Positions 1-7,863 are shown, counted from the stretch's first letter. The stretch: DNA of 11,220 bases from an uncultured Acetatifactor sp. (GCA_947644185.1 CANRZC010000048.1:1-11220), one strand, 5' to 3'. Notes: generated by a model from the letters alone, not told the origin. Numbers and translations: made by a program.

Positions 1-642
1 GCTTTCATTGCCATCACAGGACCCAATGGCGGCGGCAAGTCAACGCTAGCGAAGCTGATTATGGGAATCGAACAGCCCACATCTGGCAAAATCCTATATA
101 ATGGCACAGATATCACCCACATGTCCATCACAGAGAGGGCACGGTTAGGCATCAGCTTTGCCTTCCAGCAGCCTGTAAGGTTCAAGGGAATTAAGGTGCG
201 GGATCTGATCCAACTGGCAGCAGGCGACAAAGTGAAGTTTCCCAGTATTTGCGATTATCTGTCCAAGGTAGGCCTGTGTGCAAGGGATTATGTGAATCGA
301 GATGTAGATACCAGTCTCTCTGGGGGAGAGCTGAAGCGCATCGAAATCGCCACTATCATCGCCCGCAACACGCCCCTGTCCGTCTTCGATGAGCCTGAGG
401 CAGGAATCGATCTATGGAGCTTTAACAACCTGATACAGGTCTTCGAAGAAATGCGTCGGGAAAGTGACAATTCCCTGATTATCATCTCCCACCAGGAGCG
501 TATTTTAAATATAGCAGACGAGATCGTAGTGTTGGCAGGAGGCATGGTGCAAGCCAGAGGCCAGCGAAGTGACATCCTGCCAGAGCTATTGAAAGGCACG
601 GAAGGCTGCAAATTCTATCAGCAGCCCTCGGCTGCACACTAG
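1..642 (+). CDS. sufC: SufC-like (SmsC-type) Fe-S assembly ABC ATPase, 5' truncated by window edge
   Basis: Soluble ABC-type ATPase expected to form a complex with the SufB/SufD-like protein encoded next and drive Fe-S cluster assembly by ATP hydrolysis. The reading frame is open from base 1, so the true start lies outside; 213 residues are visible and about 30 N-terminal ones are missing compared with the usual 240-250. Visible-residue numbering: Walker A GPNGGGKST at 7-15, Q-loop FAFQQP with Q56/Q57, signature LSGGELKR from 106, Walker B ending in D130 E131 within VFDEPEAGID, and switch histidine 164 in IIISHQE. The EPEAGIDLWS D-loop stretch, with no membrane partner nearby, favours a SufC-like protein over a transporter ATPase. 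Known of the family: SufC pairs with SufB and SufD; here only one SufB/D-like gene follows, as in the reduced SMS (SmsCB) arrangement. The first in-frame ATG at 61 is not the start, because Walker A lies upstream of it. Confidence 0.88.
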   Translation, partial: AFIAITGPNGGGKSTLAKLIMGIEQPTSGKILYNGTDITHMSITERARLGISFAFQQPVRFKGIKVRDLIQLAAGDKVKFPSICDYLSKVGLCARDYVNRDVDTSLSGGELKRIEIATIIARNTPLSVFDEPEAGIDLWSFNNLIQVFEEMRRESDNSLIIISHQERILNIADEIVVLAGGMVQARGQRSDILPELLKGTEGCKFYQQPSAAH

Positions 643-684
643 GGCCATCAAAAGCGCTGTCTCTCAGGCATGCTAACAGAGGCA

Positions 685-716
685 TGATAAATTATCACAG
701 GCCTGCACCCCAGGCC
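685..716. other. Palindrome and small hairpin between sufC-like and sufB-like genes
   Basis: The 98-base gap between the two SUF genes holds a perfect 13-base palindrome, TGATAAATTATCA, at 685-697. It is followed at once by a hairpin, GGCCTG (700-705) and CAGGCC (711-716), with a 5-base loop. No T-run follows the hairpin, so it is not a good terminator. The palindrome could be an operator or chance; the hairpin could be an mRNA processing or stability element. No binding protein can be named from sequence alone. Confidence 0.3.
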
Positions 717-728
717 CTAAAAAGAATC

Positions 729-733
729 GAGGA
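729..733 (+). promoter_or_regulatory. Ribosome binding site that decides the sufB-like start
   Basis: GAGGA lies 7 bases before the ATG at 741. An earlier in-frame ATG at 684 has AGAGG only about one base away, too close to work well. Starting there would also add 19 residues unlike the conserved N-terminus as I know it (MDxIQKxLLxxVAxLH). The start at 741 is therefore preferred. Confidence 0.75.
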
Positions 734-740
734 AAAGAAC

Positions 741-1658
741 ATGGATCAGATACAGAAAACCTTACTAGAGCAAGTGGCAGGACTCCACGAAATGCCAGCG
801 GGAGCTTACAATATCCGCGCCAATGGGCAAAGCGTGGAGCGTTCCACCACAGCTCACATCGATATTGTGACCAAGACAGACAAGCAGGGCATTGACATCA
901 TCATCAAGCCGGGAACCAAAAAGGAAAGTGTCCACATACCTGTAGTCTTAAGTCAGAGTGGATTAAGCGAGATGGTCTACAATGATTTCTATGTGGGAGA
1001 TGACTGCGATGTGACAATTGTAGCTGGCTGCGGCATCCATAACAGCGGTGACAGTGACAGCCGCCATGACGGACTCCACAGCTTTTACATAGGGAGAAAT
1101 TCCCATGTAAAATACGTGGAGAAGCACTACGGCAGCGGTGACGGACAGGGCAGCCGTATTATGAATCCCCAGACACAGGTTACAGTGGGCGAGAATAGCT
1201 TTATGGAAATGGAGACTGTACAAATCAAGGGGGTAGACTCCACCAAACGCTTCACAGGTGCAAAGCTGGCAGATGGCGCCAGGATTGTAGTCACAGAAAA
1301 GCTTATGACTCATGGCAGTCAAGTGGCAGAGACCTCCTTCCAGGTGGATTTGGACGGAGAAGGCTCCAGTGCCAACATTATTTCCCGCTCTGTGGCAAGG
1401 GATGACTCGCGCCAGATCTTTTATTCTAAAATCAATGGTAACAACCGCTGTTCGGGCCATTCTGAATGCGATGGTATTATTATGGACAGAGCACATATCA
1501 GCGCCATTCCAGAAATCACTGCTGCTAATCTGGACGCTGAGCTCATCCATGAGGCCGCCATCGGCAAGATTGCCGGCGAACAGATTACGAAGCTGATGAC
1601 ACTGGGACTTACAGAAGAGGAAGCTGAGGCTCAGATTGTGAATGGATTTCTAAAGTAA
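741..1658 (+). CDS. sufB: SufB/SufD-like (SmsB-type) Fe-S cluster assembly scaffold protein
   Basis: 305-residue cytoplasmic beta-helix protein of the SufB/SufD family, the likely partner and Fe-S scaffold for the upstream ATPase. It is much shorter than E. coli SufB (about 495) or SufD (about 420). It matches the short single-subunit form often annotated as SufD-like in clostridia and archaea and described as SmsB in minimal SUF-like systems. Conserved features: AGCGIHN with C97 and H100; VKYVEKHYG in the middle; NNRCSGHSECDGIIMD with C237, H240 and C243; and HEAAIGKIAGEQ with H270 and E271. By position, C243 matches E. coli SufB Cys405 and H270/E271 match the His433-Glu434 pair implicated in cluster assembly; I aligned these by eye. 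The C-terminus LTLGL-TEEEAE-GFLK is typical of the family. No cysteine desulfurase (SufS) or SufE/SufU gene is visible in the window. The neighbours support co-transcription with the upstream ATPase. Confidence 0.88.
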   Translation: MDQIQKTLLEQVAGLHEMPAGAYNIRANGQSVERSTTAHIDIVTKTDKQGIDIIIKPGTKKESVHIPVVLSQSGLSEMVYNDFYVGDDCDVTIVAGCGIHNSGDSDSRHDGLHSFYIGRNSHVKYVEKHYGSGDGQGSRIMNPQTQVTVGENSFMEMETVQIKGVDSTKRFTGAKLADGARIVVTEKLMTHGSQVAETSFQVDLDGEGSSANIISRSVARDDSRQIFYSKINGNNRCSGHSECDGIIMDRAHISAIPEITAANLDAELIHEAAIGKIAGEQITKLMTLGLTEEEAEAQIVNGFLK

Positions 1659-1679
1659 GTGTACAGAAGGGCATAAACG

Positions 1680-1738
1680 AAAATCCTCTGGGAATGATAG
1701 TAGCAACGTAACTTCTATTCAAATTCTCGGAGGATTTT
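1680..1738 (+). promoter_or_regulatory. Stem-loop sequestering the PFOR ribosome binding site
   Basis: The arms 1680-1695 and 1723-1738 form a 16-bp stem containing two G-U pairs (1689-1729 and 1691-1727). The right arm contains the Shine-Dalgarno GGAGG (1729-1733) of the PFOR gene, paired with CCTCT at 1685-1689. Inside the 27-base loop a second short helix (1696-1700 with 1715-1719) can stack on the first. A run of six T (1735-1740) ends the structure directly before the ATG. The element could therefore act as an imperfect terminator after the SUF genes, as a translational gate on PFOR, or both. The pairing is seen directly; the regulatory role is inference. I find no convincing sigma-A promoter in this 82-base gap. 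Confidence 0.6.
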
Positions 1739-1740
1739 TT

Positions 1741-4700
1741 ATGCAGAATACAACATCCAACCAGAACACAGGCACCCTGCCACGCTGTTTTCAGACCATA
1801 GATGGCAACCAGGCCGCTGCCCATGTAGCCTATGCCTACAGCGAGGCTGCTGCCATTTACCCTATCACCCCGTCTTCCCCTATGGCACAGCTTGTGGAGG
1901 AGTGGGCAGGACAGGGCAGGAAAAACATATTCGAACAGACCATGGTCATCTCCCAGATGCAATCTGAAGCCGGAGCGGCCGCCGCCGTTCACGGGGCTCT
2001 GCTGGCTGGTTCTCTGGCCACCACCTTCACTGCTTCCCAGGGGCTGCTGCTCATGCTGCCCAATCTCTACCGCATAGCAGGGGAACTGCTGCCCGGCGTC
2101 ATCTATGTGGCGTCCAGAACCATAGCCACCCACGCACTGTCCATCTTTGGCGACCATTCCGACATCTATGCCTGCAGGCAGACAGGCACGGCTATTTTCT
2201 CGGAGAGCAGCGTGCAGGAAGTCATGGATCTGTCCCCGGTGGCTCATCTGGCGGCTATCCAGGGGCGGATTCCTTTTCTGAATTTCTTTGATGGTTTCCG
2301 CACTTCCCATGAACTGCATAAGATACAGGTCTGGGACTATGACGACCTGAAAGCGATGCTGTATGAGAATGATGCAGAAAAGCCCTGGCAGGACCATGCC
2401 CTGGCATCCTCTCTTCCAAAATCACTGATAGATTTCCGAGAGCGCTCTCTGCACCCTTCCCACGGAAAAGTATATGGTTCCGCGCAGAATCCCGATATCT
2501 TTTTCCAGGCCAGAGAGGCATCCAATCCTTTTTACCTGGCTCTGCCCGACATCGTGGAACAGCAGCTGACCAAAATCAACAGAAGGCTGGGCACCCGCTA
2601 CGGCCTGTTCGACTACTACGGCGCTGCTGATGCGGAGCATGTCATCATCGCCATGGGCAGCATATGCGAGACCATAAAAGAGTATATAGACAGCATCCCT
2701 GAGAAAAAATACGGTCTGATTAATGTGCATCTCTATCGTCCTTTCAGTAGCCGCCACCTGGTGGAAAAACTGCCGAAAAGCACCTGCAGGATTACGGTGC
2801 TGGACCGCACCAAGGAGCCGGGCGCTGCCGGAGAGCCTCTGTACCTGGATGTGGTGGCAGCTCTGGTCCAGCAGAGGATTCCCATTTCCCATGGCAACGG
2901 GTCCATACAGATTTTCTCCGGTCGCTACGGCTTGAGCTCCAAGGACACTACGCCCGCCCAGATTGCCGCTGTTTACGAAAATCATACCAAACCCTTTTTC
3001 ACCATAGGAATCACAGATGATATCACCCACCTTTCCCTGGATATGCCTTCCATTCAAGAGACTGCTCCCACAGACATTGTCTCCTGCAAGTTCTGGGGTC
3101 TGGGAGGAGACGGTACTGTCAGCGCCACTAAGAATGCCATCAAAATCATAGGCGACCACACGGGCATGACCGCACAGGGATACTTTGAATATGATTCCAA
3201 AAAATCTCGGGGACTGACCATCTCCCACCTGCGCTTCGGCAAAAGTCCCATCCGCAGCGCCTACCTGATACACAAGGCCGATTTCGTGGCCTGTCACAAT
3301 CCCGTGTATCTGCACAAATACAATATGGTACAGGAATTGAAAGACGGTGGCATCTTCCTGCTGAACTTCCATTTCTCAGAGGAAAGCGAAGATGCGCAGA
3401 ACAGTATTTTCAGTACAGCTACCCCCATGCCAAAAGAGCTGGAAGATGATCTGCCGGATGCCATAACAGCCTATCTGGCAGAACATCATATACGTTTTTT
3501 CGTTATAGATGCACTAAAAATCGGCAAGGAAATTGGTCTGAACAATAAAATCAGCACCATCCTCCAGGCCGCATTCTTTGCTGTGTCAGAACTTCTGGAT
3601 CCGGAAGATGCCAAAAAATGGATGAAGGCGGCGGCTGAAAAAACCTATGGCAAAAGTGGTGGAAAGATATTGGAAATGAATAGGCTGGCCATTGACAGGG
3701 GATTTTCGGAAGTGCATGAAATCCCTGTGCCCGCCAATACCCAGTGCAGCCCTCAGACTGCCCTGGATAATACTCCTCTCCCCGACCGTCAGGAAATGAT
3801 GGATTTCGTCAGGAATATCCAGCAGCCCGTCACGGACCAGCGGGGAAATGACCTGCCGGTATCCGCTTTTCTGCCCTATGCAGACGGCTACACCCCTCCC
3901 GGAAGCACGGCTCACGAAAGGCGCAATGTAGCCACAGAGCTTCCTGTGTGGAAGCCGGAGAACTGCATCCAGTGCGCCCGCTGTTCCTTTGTCTGCCCCC
4001 ATGCAGTCATCCGCCCTGCTGCCCTGTCAAAGGATGAACTGGAGGCGGCACCAGATGGTATAAAGAGTGTTCCCATGTTCGGTATGGACGGCGCAGCTTT
4101 TGCCATCACCATCTCCCAAACCGATTGCACCGGCTGTGGCACCTGCGCCGCTGTCTGTCCCGGGAAACAGAAATCCCCCGACCAAGAGCCTGCCAAGGCA
4201 TTGGAAATGGTCCCTGTCATCCAGCTTTCGGAAGATGAGCTTTGTAGACAACAGGAGATCTTCGATTACTGCAAGCCTCTGCTGCCCTGCAAAGAAGCCG
4301 TAGAGAAATTCCGGCCTAATACCTTAAAAGGCAGCCAGTTTCAGCGCCCTCTGATGGAATTTTCAGGGGCCTGCGCGGGCTGCGGAGAAACAGCCTATGT
4401 AAAGCTCCTGACTCAGCTCTTCGGTCCCCGCATGTATATCGCCAACGCCACCGGCTGCAGCTCTATCTGGGGCAACTCCGCTCCCTCCTGCGCATATGCC
4501 GTTGACCAAAGCGGTCATGGTCCCGCCTGGTCCAATTCCCTGTTTGAGGATGCGGCAGAATTCGGCTATGGCATGCTGATGGCACAGGAAGTGATTGCCA
4601 GACGCAGTGCATCCCATGGCAGCTCCACGCCTGATTATGAAAAAGAGCCACTGAAGGCCGAAGATACCATCCAGTGGGTCATCGGCGGAGACGGCTGGGC

Positions 4701-5313
4701 CTATGACATTGGCTTTTGCGGCCTGGACCATGTGCTGGCCAGCGGCAAGAATATCAACATCCTGGTCCTGGATACGGAGGTCTATTCCAATACTGGCGGC
4801 CAGGTCTCCAAGGCGACGCCTACCGGCTCTACTGCCAAATTCATCTCTGGCGGCAAACAGACCCGCAAAAAAGATCTGGCCTCCATGGCTATGACCTACG
4901 GAAATGTGTATGTGGCACAGATCGCCATGGGCGCCGACTTAAACCAGACTGTGAAAGCCATTACAGAAGCCGCAGCCTTCCCTGGCCCCTCCCTTGTAAT
5001 TGCCTATGCCACCTGCATTGCCCATGGCATACAGGCAGGCTTAGGGAGCACGCCCCATGAGGCCAAAAAGGCCGTGGATGCCGGGTATTACCACTTATTC
5101 CGCTTCAATCCCGCTCTGCGTCAACAGGGAAAAAATCCTTTCGTGCTGGACAGCGGGGAGCCAAAGCTGGAATACGAGGAATTCCTGAGCGGAGAAATCC
5201 GCTATGACACCCTGCGCCGATTCCGCCCTGACGAGGCAGCGGAATTATTCCAGAAGGCTGCCACACAGTCGAAAGAGCGGTATCAGTATCTGAAGAAAAA
5301 AGCTTCCGAATAA
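1741..5313 (+). CDS. nifJ: Pyruvate:ferredoxin (flavodoxin) oxidoreductase, homodimeric type
   Basis: Central enzyme of anaerobic pyruvate metabolism in the cytoplasm: pyruvate + CoA + 2 oxidized ferredoxin give acetyl-CoA + CO2 + 2 reduced ferredoxin. At 1190 residues it is full length for the fused one-chain enzyme. Domain order: N-terminal pyrimidine-side TPP domain (IYPITPSSPM; QSEAGAAAAVHGA with the catalytic-type Glu76); a transketolase C-terminal-like domain; the gamma domain (WGLGGDGTVSATKNAIKII, then SRGLTISHLRFG); an inserted 2[4Fe-4S] ferredoxin domain with C742/C745/C748/C752 and C796/C799/C802/C806; and a C-terminal TPP domain with GGDGWAYDIG at 982-991 and VYSNTGG. Ligands of the third, proximal cluster are C878, C881, C906 and C1092, in the same spacing as the Desulfovibrio africanus enzyme. 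All cofactor residues are present, so it should be active. The start is supported by GGAGG seven bases upstream, a site that can be masked by the preceding stem-loop. It follows the SUF genes by 82 bases. Confidence 0.97.
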   Translation: MQNTTSNQNTGTLPRCFQTIDGNQAAAHVAYAYSEAAAIYPITPSSPMAQLVEEWAGQGRKNIFEQTMVISQMQSEAGAAAAVHGALLAGSLATTFTASQGLLLMLPNLYRIAGELLPGVIYVASRTIATHALSIFGDHSDIYACRQTGTAIFSESSVQEVMDLSPVAHLAAIQGRIPFLNFFDGFRTSHELHKIQVWDYDDLKAMLYENDAEKPWQDHALASSLPKSLIDFRERSLHPSHGKVYGSAQNPDIFFQAREASNPFYLALPDIVEQQLTKINRRLGTRYGLFDYYGAADAEHVIIAMGSICETIKEYIDSIPEKKYGLINVHLYRPFSSRHLVEKLPKSTCRITVLDRTKEPGAAGEPLYLDVVAALVQQRIPISHGNGSIQIFSGRYGLSSKDTTPAQIAAVYENHTKPFFTIGITDDITHLSLDMPSIQETAPTDIVSCKFWGLGGDGTVSATKNAIKIIGDHTGMTAQGYFEYDSKKSRGLTISHLRFGKSPIRSAYLIHKADFVACHNPVYLHKYNMVQELKDGGIFLLNFHFSEESEDAQNSIFSTATPMPKELEDDLPDAITAYLAEHHIRFFVIDALKIGKEIGLNNKISTILQAAFFAVSELLDPEDAKKWMKAAAEKTYGKSGGKILEMNRLAIDRGFSEVHEIPVPANTQCSPQTALDNTPLPDRQEMMDFVRNIQQPVTDQRGNDLPVSAFLPYADGYTPPGSTAHERRNVATELPVWKPENCIQCARCSFVCPHAVIRPAALSKDELEAAPDGIKSVPMFGMDGAAFAITISQTDCTGCGTCAAVCPGKQKSPDQEPAKALEMVPVIQLSEDELCRQQEIFDYCKPLLPCKEAVEKFRPNTLKGSQFQRPLMEFSGACAGCGETAYVKLLTQLFGPRMYIANATGCSSIWGNSAPSCAYAVDQSGHGPAWSNSLFEDAAEFGYGMLMAQEVIARRSASHGSSTPDYEKEPLKAEDTIQWVIGGDGWAYDIGFCGLDHVLASGKNINILVLDTEVYSNTGGQVSKATPTGSTAKFISGGKQTRKKDLASMAMTYGNVYVAQIAMGADLNQTVKAITEAAAFPGPSLVIAYATCIAHGIQAGLGSTPHEAKKAVDAGYYHLFRFNPALRQQGKNPFVLDSGEPKLEYEEFLSGEIRYDTLRRFRPDEAAELFQKAATQSKERYQYLKKKASE

Positions 5314-5343
5314 AATGGGCGGGAATCAGCGGAATTCCTCCCA
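5309..5343 (-). terminator. Rho-independent terminator of the blaI-blaR1 operon
   Basis: Read on the minus strand, TGGG pairs with CCCA (5340-5343 with 5316-5319). After a small internal loop, GGAAT pairs with ATTCC (5334-5338 with 5322-5326) around a 7-base loop. TTTTATT follows at 5315-5309. The T-tract is the complement of the PFOR stop codon region, so convergent genes share this DNA. On the plus strand no T-run follows the stem, so it is a poor terminator for PFOR. Confidence 0.55.
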
Positions 5344-5823
5344 TGGGATGCCCCATATTATGACTATCAGCACAATCAGCATTATGATCATAACGATTGC
5401 TATCACAATATTTACCGTCTCATTTTCATAGGGCGATATGAGGAAGGCGGCCAGCTGCAATAAGATTGTCCAGCCCCGTATAAAGGAAATCTGTTTTGCG
5501 CTGTCCGGCTGATGTTCTCTGATTCTTCCTGCCACTTCGCCCAAAAGTACATAGATTGCGTAAATATAGATAATCAGCATCAGCAGGCTTTCCAGGTGGT
5601 TCTCAAAGTTCCATATCCAGTGCAGAAAATAGTCCGCTGCCAGTACCAGAAACAAAGGTTTTAGTCTTTGCTCCGACTGGGTCTGCCGGTCATGGCTCTG
5701 TATGGAGGCATAGAACAAAAGCATTCCCGCGAAATCCGGCAGCAGATTCAGCGTTCCGATATAAATGTTCAGAAAGGCAAATACCATTCCCCATTTTAAA
5801 TATTTCAAGGATGTCCGCTCCAT
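5326..5823 (-). CDS. Small five-helix membrane protein of unknown function, third gene of the blaI-blaR1 operon
   Basis: 165-residue hydrophobic protein that I do not recognise by name. Predicted membrane segments by eye: about 10-41 (long, broken by LNLLPDFAG at 25-33), 55-72, 78-98, 113-130 and 137-159. The last is a very hydrophobic Ile/Val/Leu run followed by a short charged tail. There is no signal peptide, no enzyme motif and no cysteine pair. An N-terminal LLPDF-G motif after the first helix occurs in several small Firmicutes membrane proteins, but gives no function. The gene begins 47 bases after the sensor protease and has AGAGGG six bases before its ATG. Co-transcription suggests it is an output of the pathway (for instance a membrane stress or immunity protein) or an accessory of the sensor; that is inference. 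The terminator hairpin begins inside its last codons. Confidence 0.75.
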   Translation of the reverse strand: MERTSLKYLKWGMVFAFLNIYIGTLNLLPDFAGMLLFYASIQSHDRQTQSEQRLKPLFLVLAADYFLHWIWNFENHLESLLMLIIYIYAIYVLLGEVAGRIREHQPDSAKQISFIRGWTILLQLAAFLISPYENETVNIVIAIVMIIMLIVLIVIIWGIPWEEFR

Positions 5824-5870
5824 GCCAGTCCCTCTCTTTCAGCTCATCTTCGCCAATTCCCGCTTCCGGC

Positions 5871-7805
5871 TCACAGGTTTCCGCTTCTTATCTGGCCCTC
5901 TCCTACCAATACGTCGTCCACATAGATTCGGATGTATGAGGCTGTTTCGTCATTTTCTTTCCAGCACAGACCAGGCTCCGAATAGCCGTCGCCGACTCCG
6001 TATATGAGCCTGGGTTCTCCCATCATCAGCTCTGCCCCATCAAATGCCGTTCTTCCGTTTCCGCTGTTGTCGCCGTAACTGTAAGTGAGCGTCCCGACTT
6101 TCTCTTCTGGCACAGGGGATTCTGTTCCTGCCAGGGTCCAGGGCTGTTCCTGGTTTTCATCTGCAGCCTCCTCCCCCACCACGATTCTTACAATGCGTCC
6201 CTCCAGCGGTTCATTTCCCAGATAGGTGATGTACATATTTCTGCACTTGTATTCCACGGTAAAATATGTGGGGTAAGTCTCCAAAGCAGAAACCGCTGCG
6301 GTTCTGATTGCCCCAAGCCCGTCATAGTATCCCTCATTGTACCCGGACAGCTCCACCAAAAAATCTCCCATCTGCGCTGTGCCGGAAAGCAATGGTTCTG
6401 GAATGTACTCCCCGGAATGCATCCCGCTTTCCTCAGTAAGCCAGACCTTCCACCCCTCCTCCTTTGTCAGCGAAAGCTTCCATTCCACAAAAGCTTCCCC
6501 ATGTTTTGCATTAGGTATGGCATACACTGTGGCGGTTCCTTCCGTTTCATCGTACAGAAGGTTACACACACGATAATCCTCCATATTCGCAATCTTTTGC
6601 GGAAAATAGCCGGGATAGGCTTCCGTCTCTCCCGGGGAATCCCCTGCCCGGGCAGTAGGCTCCTCTTGGAGGAACCATTTTCGGGCAAATTCCTCATATT
6701 GAAGCATTTCTTCCTGGGGCATGACTGCCATGCGATATAGAATATTGTCTTCTTCACAGGCCCGCAGGAAGAGATACACCGCCTCCTCCGGGGTGCGGGC
6801 ATGATAGCATCTGGCATAGAGCAGCGCCTTTTTGAAATCCTCCAGGGAAGTAGTCTCCGGCATTTTAATCCGATATGTCTCTTCAGCGGCACTGCCAATT
6901 GCAGAAAAGGTAAGCATCAGCGTAATACACAGTGTTACCAGCCCTATTCCTTTCGGGACTTTCTGAAAATCCCGAATTCTGCGAATTCTGGTTTTCATAT
7001 TTCGATAAGAGCTGGCCATATTAGATGTACCAATCCTAACCGGATTTCTTCCCTGTCCTTCTCCCATTCGGATCAGAAGCTCTCCATAGCTTTTTTCATT
7101 TTCCAGGCCACAGCGCTCCAATACACGCTGATCGCATAAAGCCTCACTGTCATTGAGCACCACTTTGGTCACAATCCAAATCACAGGATTGAACCAATTC
7201 ACTACCCGCACAGCACAAATTACAAGATTGACCAGTACATCCTGATATCTTTTGTGTAGCAGTTCATGGACTATCACTGGCTCCTCTGGAAGCCCACAGC
7301 CCTCCGGAAGCACCATAACCGGCCGCCAAATACCGCAAATATAGGGTGTATTGCTCTTGCGTATCCGTATATCAGCACAGGTTTTCAGCCCATATTTTCC
7401 GGCAATTCCATCCACATACGCTCTGGCAGCCTGGTCTGCTTTGGGCGATAGCATCACTCCTGCCCGCAGCAGAATCCACATTCCCAAATAAAACACCGCA
7501 AGCAGACACCCTCCCCACAGATAGACTTTTCCAAGAATGGCAAACCATGGGGCATACCCTCTATCCTCTGCCAGAATTCTCGCCATTTCCATCCATCTGC
7601 CCAGAGGAATCTCCTGAAAAATGGACAACGGTGTGGGTATGGGCTGCAGGTCCATGGGAACCAAAATCCGCACCAACAGCACCAGCCAGATAAAATAATG
7701 CCATCTGGCATCCAGCTTATCGTGGAAAATCAGCTTAATCAATCCGATCAATAGACCAATGACAGTGACGGATGCCGTGTATTCAAACACTCTCCAAATA
7801 TCCAT
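5871..7805 (-). CDS. BlaR1/MecR1-type M56 membrane metalloprotease sensor with unrelated ectodomain
   Basis: Integral membrane zinc protease of family M56, expected to sense an extracellular signal and trigger loss of the BlaI-type repressor encoded just upstream. The ATG at 7805 has GGGGGAG five bases upstream and gives 644 residues; an upstream ATG at 7838 has no ribosome binding site. Topology as in BlaR1: helices at about 5-27, 35-51 and 90-113; a cytoplasmic protease domain with zinc motif HELLH (H180, E181, H184) and NDSEALCD supplying the third ligand E221; a fourth helix at 286-305; then 337 residues outside. BlaR1 has a class D beta-lactamase-like domain there with an STYK motif. None is evident here; one SLTK occurs in what looks like a beta-strand and is probably chance. 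The first outer part (about 338-450, beginning TPEEAVYLFLRACEEDN and ending near EEGWKVW) has the look of an NTF2/SnoaL-like fold. The last 190 residues are unidentified. The ligand is unknown. Confidence 0.88.
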   Translation of the reverse strand: MDIWRVFEYTASVTVIGLLIGLIKLIFHDKLDARWHYFIWLVLLVRILVPMDLQPIPTPLSIFQEIPLGRWMEMARILAEDRGYAPWFAILGKVYLWGGCLLAVFYLGMWILLRAGVMLSPKADQAARAYVDGIAGKYGLKTCADIRIRKSNTPYICGIWRPVMVLPEGCGLPEEPVIVHELLHKRYQDVLVNLVICAVRVVNWFNPVIWIVTKVVLNDSEALCDQRVLERCGLENEKSYGELLIRMGEGQGRNPVRIGTSNMASSYRNMKTRIRRIRDFQKVPKGIGLVTLCITLMLTFSAIGSAAEETYRIKMPETTSLEDFKKALLYARCYHARTPEEAVYLFLRACEEDNILYRMAVMPQEEMLQYEEFARKWFLQEEPTARAGDSPGETEAYPGYFPQKIANMEDYRVCNLLYDETEGTATVYAIPNAKHGEAFVEWKLSLTKEEGWKVWLTEESGMHSGEYIPEPLLSGTAQMGDFLVELSGYNEGYYDGLGAIRTAAVSALETYPTYFTVEYKCRNMYITYLGNEPLEGRIVRIVVGEEAADENQEQPWTLAGTESPVPEEKVGTLTYSYGDNSGNGRTAFDGAELMMGEPRLIYGVGDGYSEPGLCWKENDETASYIRIYVDDVLVGEGQIRSGNL

Positions 7806-7863
7806 GAAATCTCCCCCTGCCTTCCTCTCACACACCATGCCAATACCAGCATGTTGTCACAGA

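Noticed and set aside
684..740. Earlier in-frame ATG for the SufB/D-like protein at 684
   Set aside because: Its AGAGG is about one base away, it overlaps a palindrome, and the extra 19 residues do not look like the family N-terminus. GAGGA is correctly spaced before 741.
963..1550. 195-codon open frame on the minus strand
   Set aside because: It lies wholly antisense to the well-conserved SufB/D-like gene, has no recognisable motifs and is composition-driven.
2422..3372. 316-codon minus-strand open frame inside the PFOR gene
   Set aside because: It is antisense to conserved PFOR domains, and the protein has no domain signature; long antisense frames are expected in this codon usage.
7806..7838. 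Upstream start for the sensor protease at 7838
   Set aside because: No ribosome binding site precedes it. GGGGGAG is ideally placed before the ATG at 7805, and the extra residues are charged and unlike the usual short outer N-terminus.
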